A stretch of DNA of 64,000 nt from Marimonas lutisalis (GTDB taxonomy: Bacteria; Pseudomonadota; Alphaproteobacteria; Rhodobacterales; Rhodobacteraceae). A program made the translations under genes and the position numbers. The stretch's first letter is position 1. Every line of letters begins with the position of its first letter. Below are positions 62,536 to 64,000 of this stretch, in pieces. The notes beneath the pieces are model-generated. The model was not told the DNA's origin, ran no database searches, and saw only the letters and a list, made by a program, of their open reading frames with translations. The stretch is from positions 186,001 through 250,000 of the forward strand of contig NZ_SKCI01000003.1 of NCBI RefSeq assembly GCF_005434965.1, read 5' to 3'.

Positions 62536-64000
62536 CTATGGCAAAAGTGAGATGAACTTGCCCGCCAGATTCAGATGCGCGCGCTCGTGGCGCCAGTTCT
62601 CGCCATCATGTTCAAGCCAGGCCGGATAGGCAGTGACGACCAGCACCATGTCCAGATCTTCGATCAGCGCGATCAGCTGGCCGCCATGACCCCAGGCAAA
62701 ATTCACCCGGCGGTCACCCACGCTCGCCTGCCACCACTGATAGCCATACCCAAGATCGCGGAAGTAGCGGCCGGCATGGCTCAGCCGCTCCTGCGTCACC
62801 CAGGCATCCTCGGAATAGTTGGCAAGCGAGGCCGCGATCCACGCGTCCGATAGCACCCGGCGGCCGCGCGCGGCACCGCCCTCCAGGTACAGCATCCCGA
62901 ACCTGGCGTTGGTGCGCGCGGTCGTCTCGAGAACCGGATGATATTCGCCTTGCGGATCGCGGGCCCAATCGCCCAGCGTTCCGCCAATCGGCTCGATTAC
63001 CGCTGCCTCGGCAAAGGCGCGCAAATCGACGTCACAGGCCCGCGCGACGATCACGCCCAGCAACCGCGTCGACATGTTGGAATAGTTGAACGCCGCGCCC
63101 GGGTCGTTCACCAGCGGAAAGTCCACCAGTAGGTTCAGGTTGTTCTCGGTAATCAGCTTGTCCCACAAAGCCGGATCGCTCTCCTCCCACGGAAGACCGC
63201 TGCGCATCTGCAGCAAGTGCCGGATCGTGATCTCGAATGTGCGCGGATCGGTGATCTGTCCGGCGAATTCCGGAAAGAAATCTACCGCCGCCCAGTCAAG
63301 ATCGGGCAGGCACCCACGTTCATGGGCGGCCCCGACAAAGGCGGAATAATAGGACTTCACCACAGACTGTATCAGCGACGGCGTGTCGATCCCGCCGTCG
63401 TTGAAATACTTCTCGGCCACCAGCTTGCCATTCTTGACGACAAGAATGCTGAACAGCCGCGGCAGCGCCTCGGCCTCGCGGTACATCTCGGCCACCAGCG
63501 CCGGGTCCAGCCCCTCGGCCTCGGGCGTCGACACGGGGAAGCCGTCGCGTTCGACAGGGGTAAATGTCACCCCCTCCAGGTCGTCGCGCGATGGGCGCAG
63601 CAACCCGGCGATCACCGGCTTTGCGGCCGCGACCTCGGCATCGTCCAGGCGAAACCCGATCGGGGCAAGCTGGGCGCGCAGCACGTCGAAAACCGGTTTC
63701 TCTTCGGGCAGAGGCGCCGCCGCGTAGTCAAAGGCCATCGCGCCGTTCGCGCTGCGCGCATATCGGTCCACACCGGCATCAAGCAGGCTCCGAACAACCT
63801 CGGTTCGTCCTAGAAAGGCCGCGATGTGCAAGGGGGTCGACCCTTGCGCATCGCGCAATGCCGCATCTGCACCCCCGGCCAGCAATACCGCCGCCACCTT
63901 TGGCCGATCGAAAACCGCGGCGATGATCAGCGGCGTCGAACCGAAATCATCGCGCTGGTTCAGATCTGTCCCCGCCGCGATATGTTGCTCGACCGCCGTC
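62536..64000 (-). CDS. ankyrin-repeat serine hydrolase (class C beta-lactamase-like), N-terminus beyond window
   Basis: The readable 487 codons run off the right edge; the frame is open at 64000. The N-terminal part holds ankyrin repeats (LNQRDDFGSTPLIIAA and LRDAQGSTPLHIAAFLGRTEVVRSLLDAGVD). Then comes a beta-lactamase/esterase domain with S-V-V-K (catalytic Ser at nt 63366-63364), Y-S-N in FNYSNMSTRLLG, and H-G-G in WGHGGQLI. Fusion of ankyrin repeats to this hydrolase is uncommon. The start and any signal peptide cannot be seen. A strong terminator follows the stop. Confidence 0.88.
   Translation of the reverse strand, partial: TAVEQHIAAGTDLNQRDDFGSTPLIIAAVFDRPKVAAVLLAGGADAALRDAQGSTPLHIAAFLGRTEVVRSLLDAGVDRYARSANGAMAFDYAAAPLPEEKPVFDVLRAQLAPIGFRLDDAEVAAAKPVIAGLLRPSRDDLEGVTFTPVERDGFPVSTPEAEGLDPALVAEMYREAEALPRLFSILVVKNGKLVAEKYFNDGGIDTPSLIQSVVKSYYSAFVGAAHERGCLPDLDWAAVDFFPEFAGQITDPRTFEITIRHLLQMRSGLPWEESDPALWDKLITENNLNLLVDFPLVNDPGAAFNYSNMSTRLLGVIVARACDVDLRAFAEAAVIEPIGGTLGDWARDPQGEYHPVLETTARTNARFGMLYLEGGAARGRRVLSDAWIAASLANYSEDAWVTQERLSHAGRYFRDLGYGYQWWQASVGDRRVNFAWGHGGQLIALIEDLDMVLVVTAYPAWLEHDGENWRHERAHLNLAGKFISLLP

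Overview
The window is a densely packed, high-GC chromosomal segment from an alphaproteobacterium of the order Rhodobacterales, most likely the marine Roseobacter group. The evidence is an ALAS-type hemA with an upstream FNR/FnrL-like site, a hel/ccm cytochrome c maturation cluster, paired TerL/gp1 remnants of an RcGTA-type gene transfer agent (GTA), DUF2842 and DUF2855 proteins, tandem TauD-like dioxygenases, and intergenic hairpins that recur within the window. Most of it is housekeeping core genome. No rRNA, tRNA, CRISPR array, transposase or integrase was seen.

Layout. 1-9.9 kb: start of an aminotransferase gene, a BepA-like M48 protease followed by two secreted thioredoxin-fold proteins, ispG-rodZ, hemA, an M20 dipeptidase, cysE and a DksA/TraR zinc-finger protein. 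9.85-12.6 kb: a collapsed GTA locus in which gp1 is intact, but the large-terminase gene has been joined in frame to the C-terminal half of the gp15 baseplate/host-range gene. 12.9-16 kb: a carboxylesterase, an AlkA-type glycosylase and two cobalamin genes (cobK, cbiD). 16-23 kb: an orphan Fe3+/polyamine-type ABC ATPase, arsM, DUF2842, purA, secG, pyrG. 23-26.8 kb: small-protein accessory stretch with two related secreted proteins, DUF1330, two TerB proteins and a PhnD-like protein. 26.9-30.2 kb: basic-amino-acid ABC importer. 30.2-34.2 kb: ccmA-B, a radical-SAM gene, then ccmC-D-G. 34.4-38.5 kb: Mth938-like, TauE/SafE, secF, secD, yajC. 38.7-46 kb: serS, TspO-like, EF-hand, desaturase, der-bamB-yfgM. 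46.1-51.5 kb: RND efflux pair behind a palindromic operator. 51.6-64 kb: two dioxygenases, a CaCA exchanger, an Atm1-type ABC exporter, DUF2855, LysM, LOG, RarD, MDR oxidoreductase, sodB and an ankyrin-serine hydrolase fusion running off the right edge.

The genes fall into functional sets: envelope biogenesis (BepA-like, BamB, YfgM, SecDF-YajC, SecG, RodZ), haem and cytochrome c assembly (hemA, ccm genes), corrinoid synthesis, nucleotide synthesis (purA, pyrG), and stress or detoxification (arsM, sodB, Atm1, RND pump). The most notable structure is the deleted GTA locus, where about a dozen virion genes appear to be missing between two coding fragments that remain in frame. Second are the two dioxygenase paralogues that differ in their metal ligand (HxE versus HxD). 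Several intergenic palindromes and repeats are described separately. All functional names rest on reading of the translated sequence and family knowledge; no database search was run.
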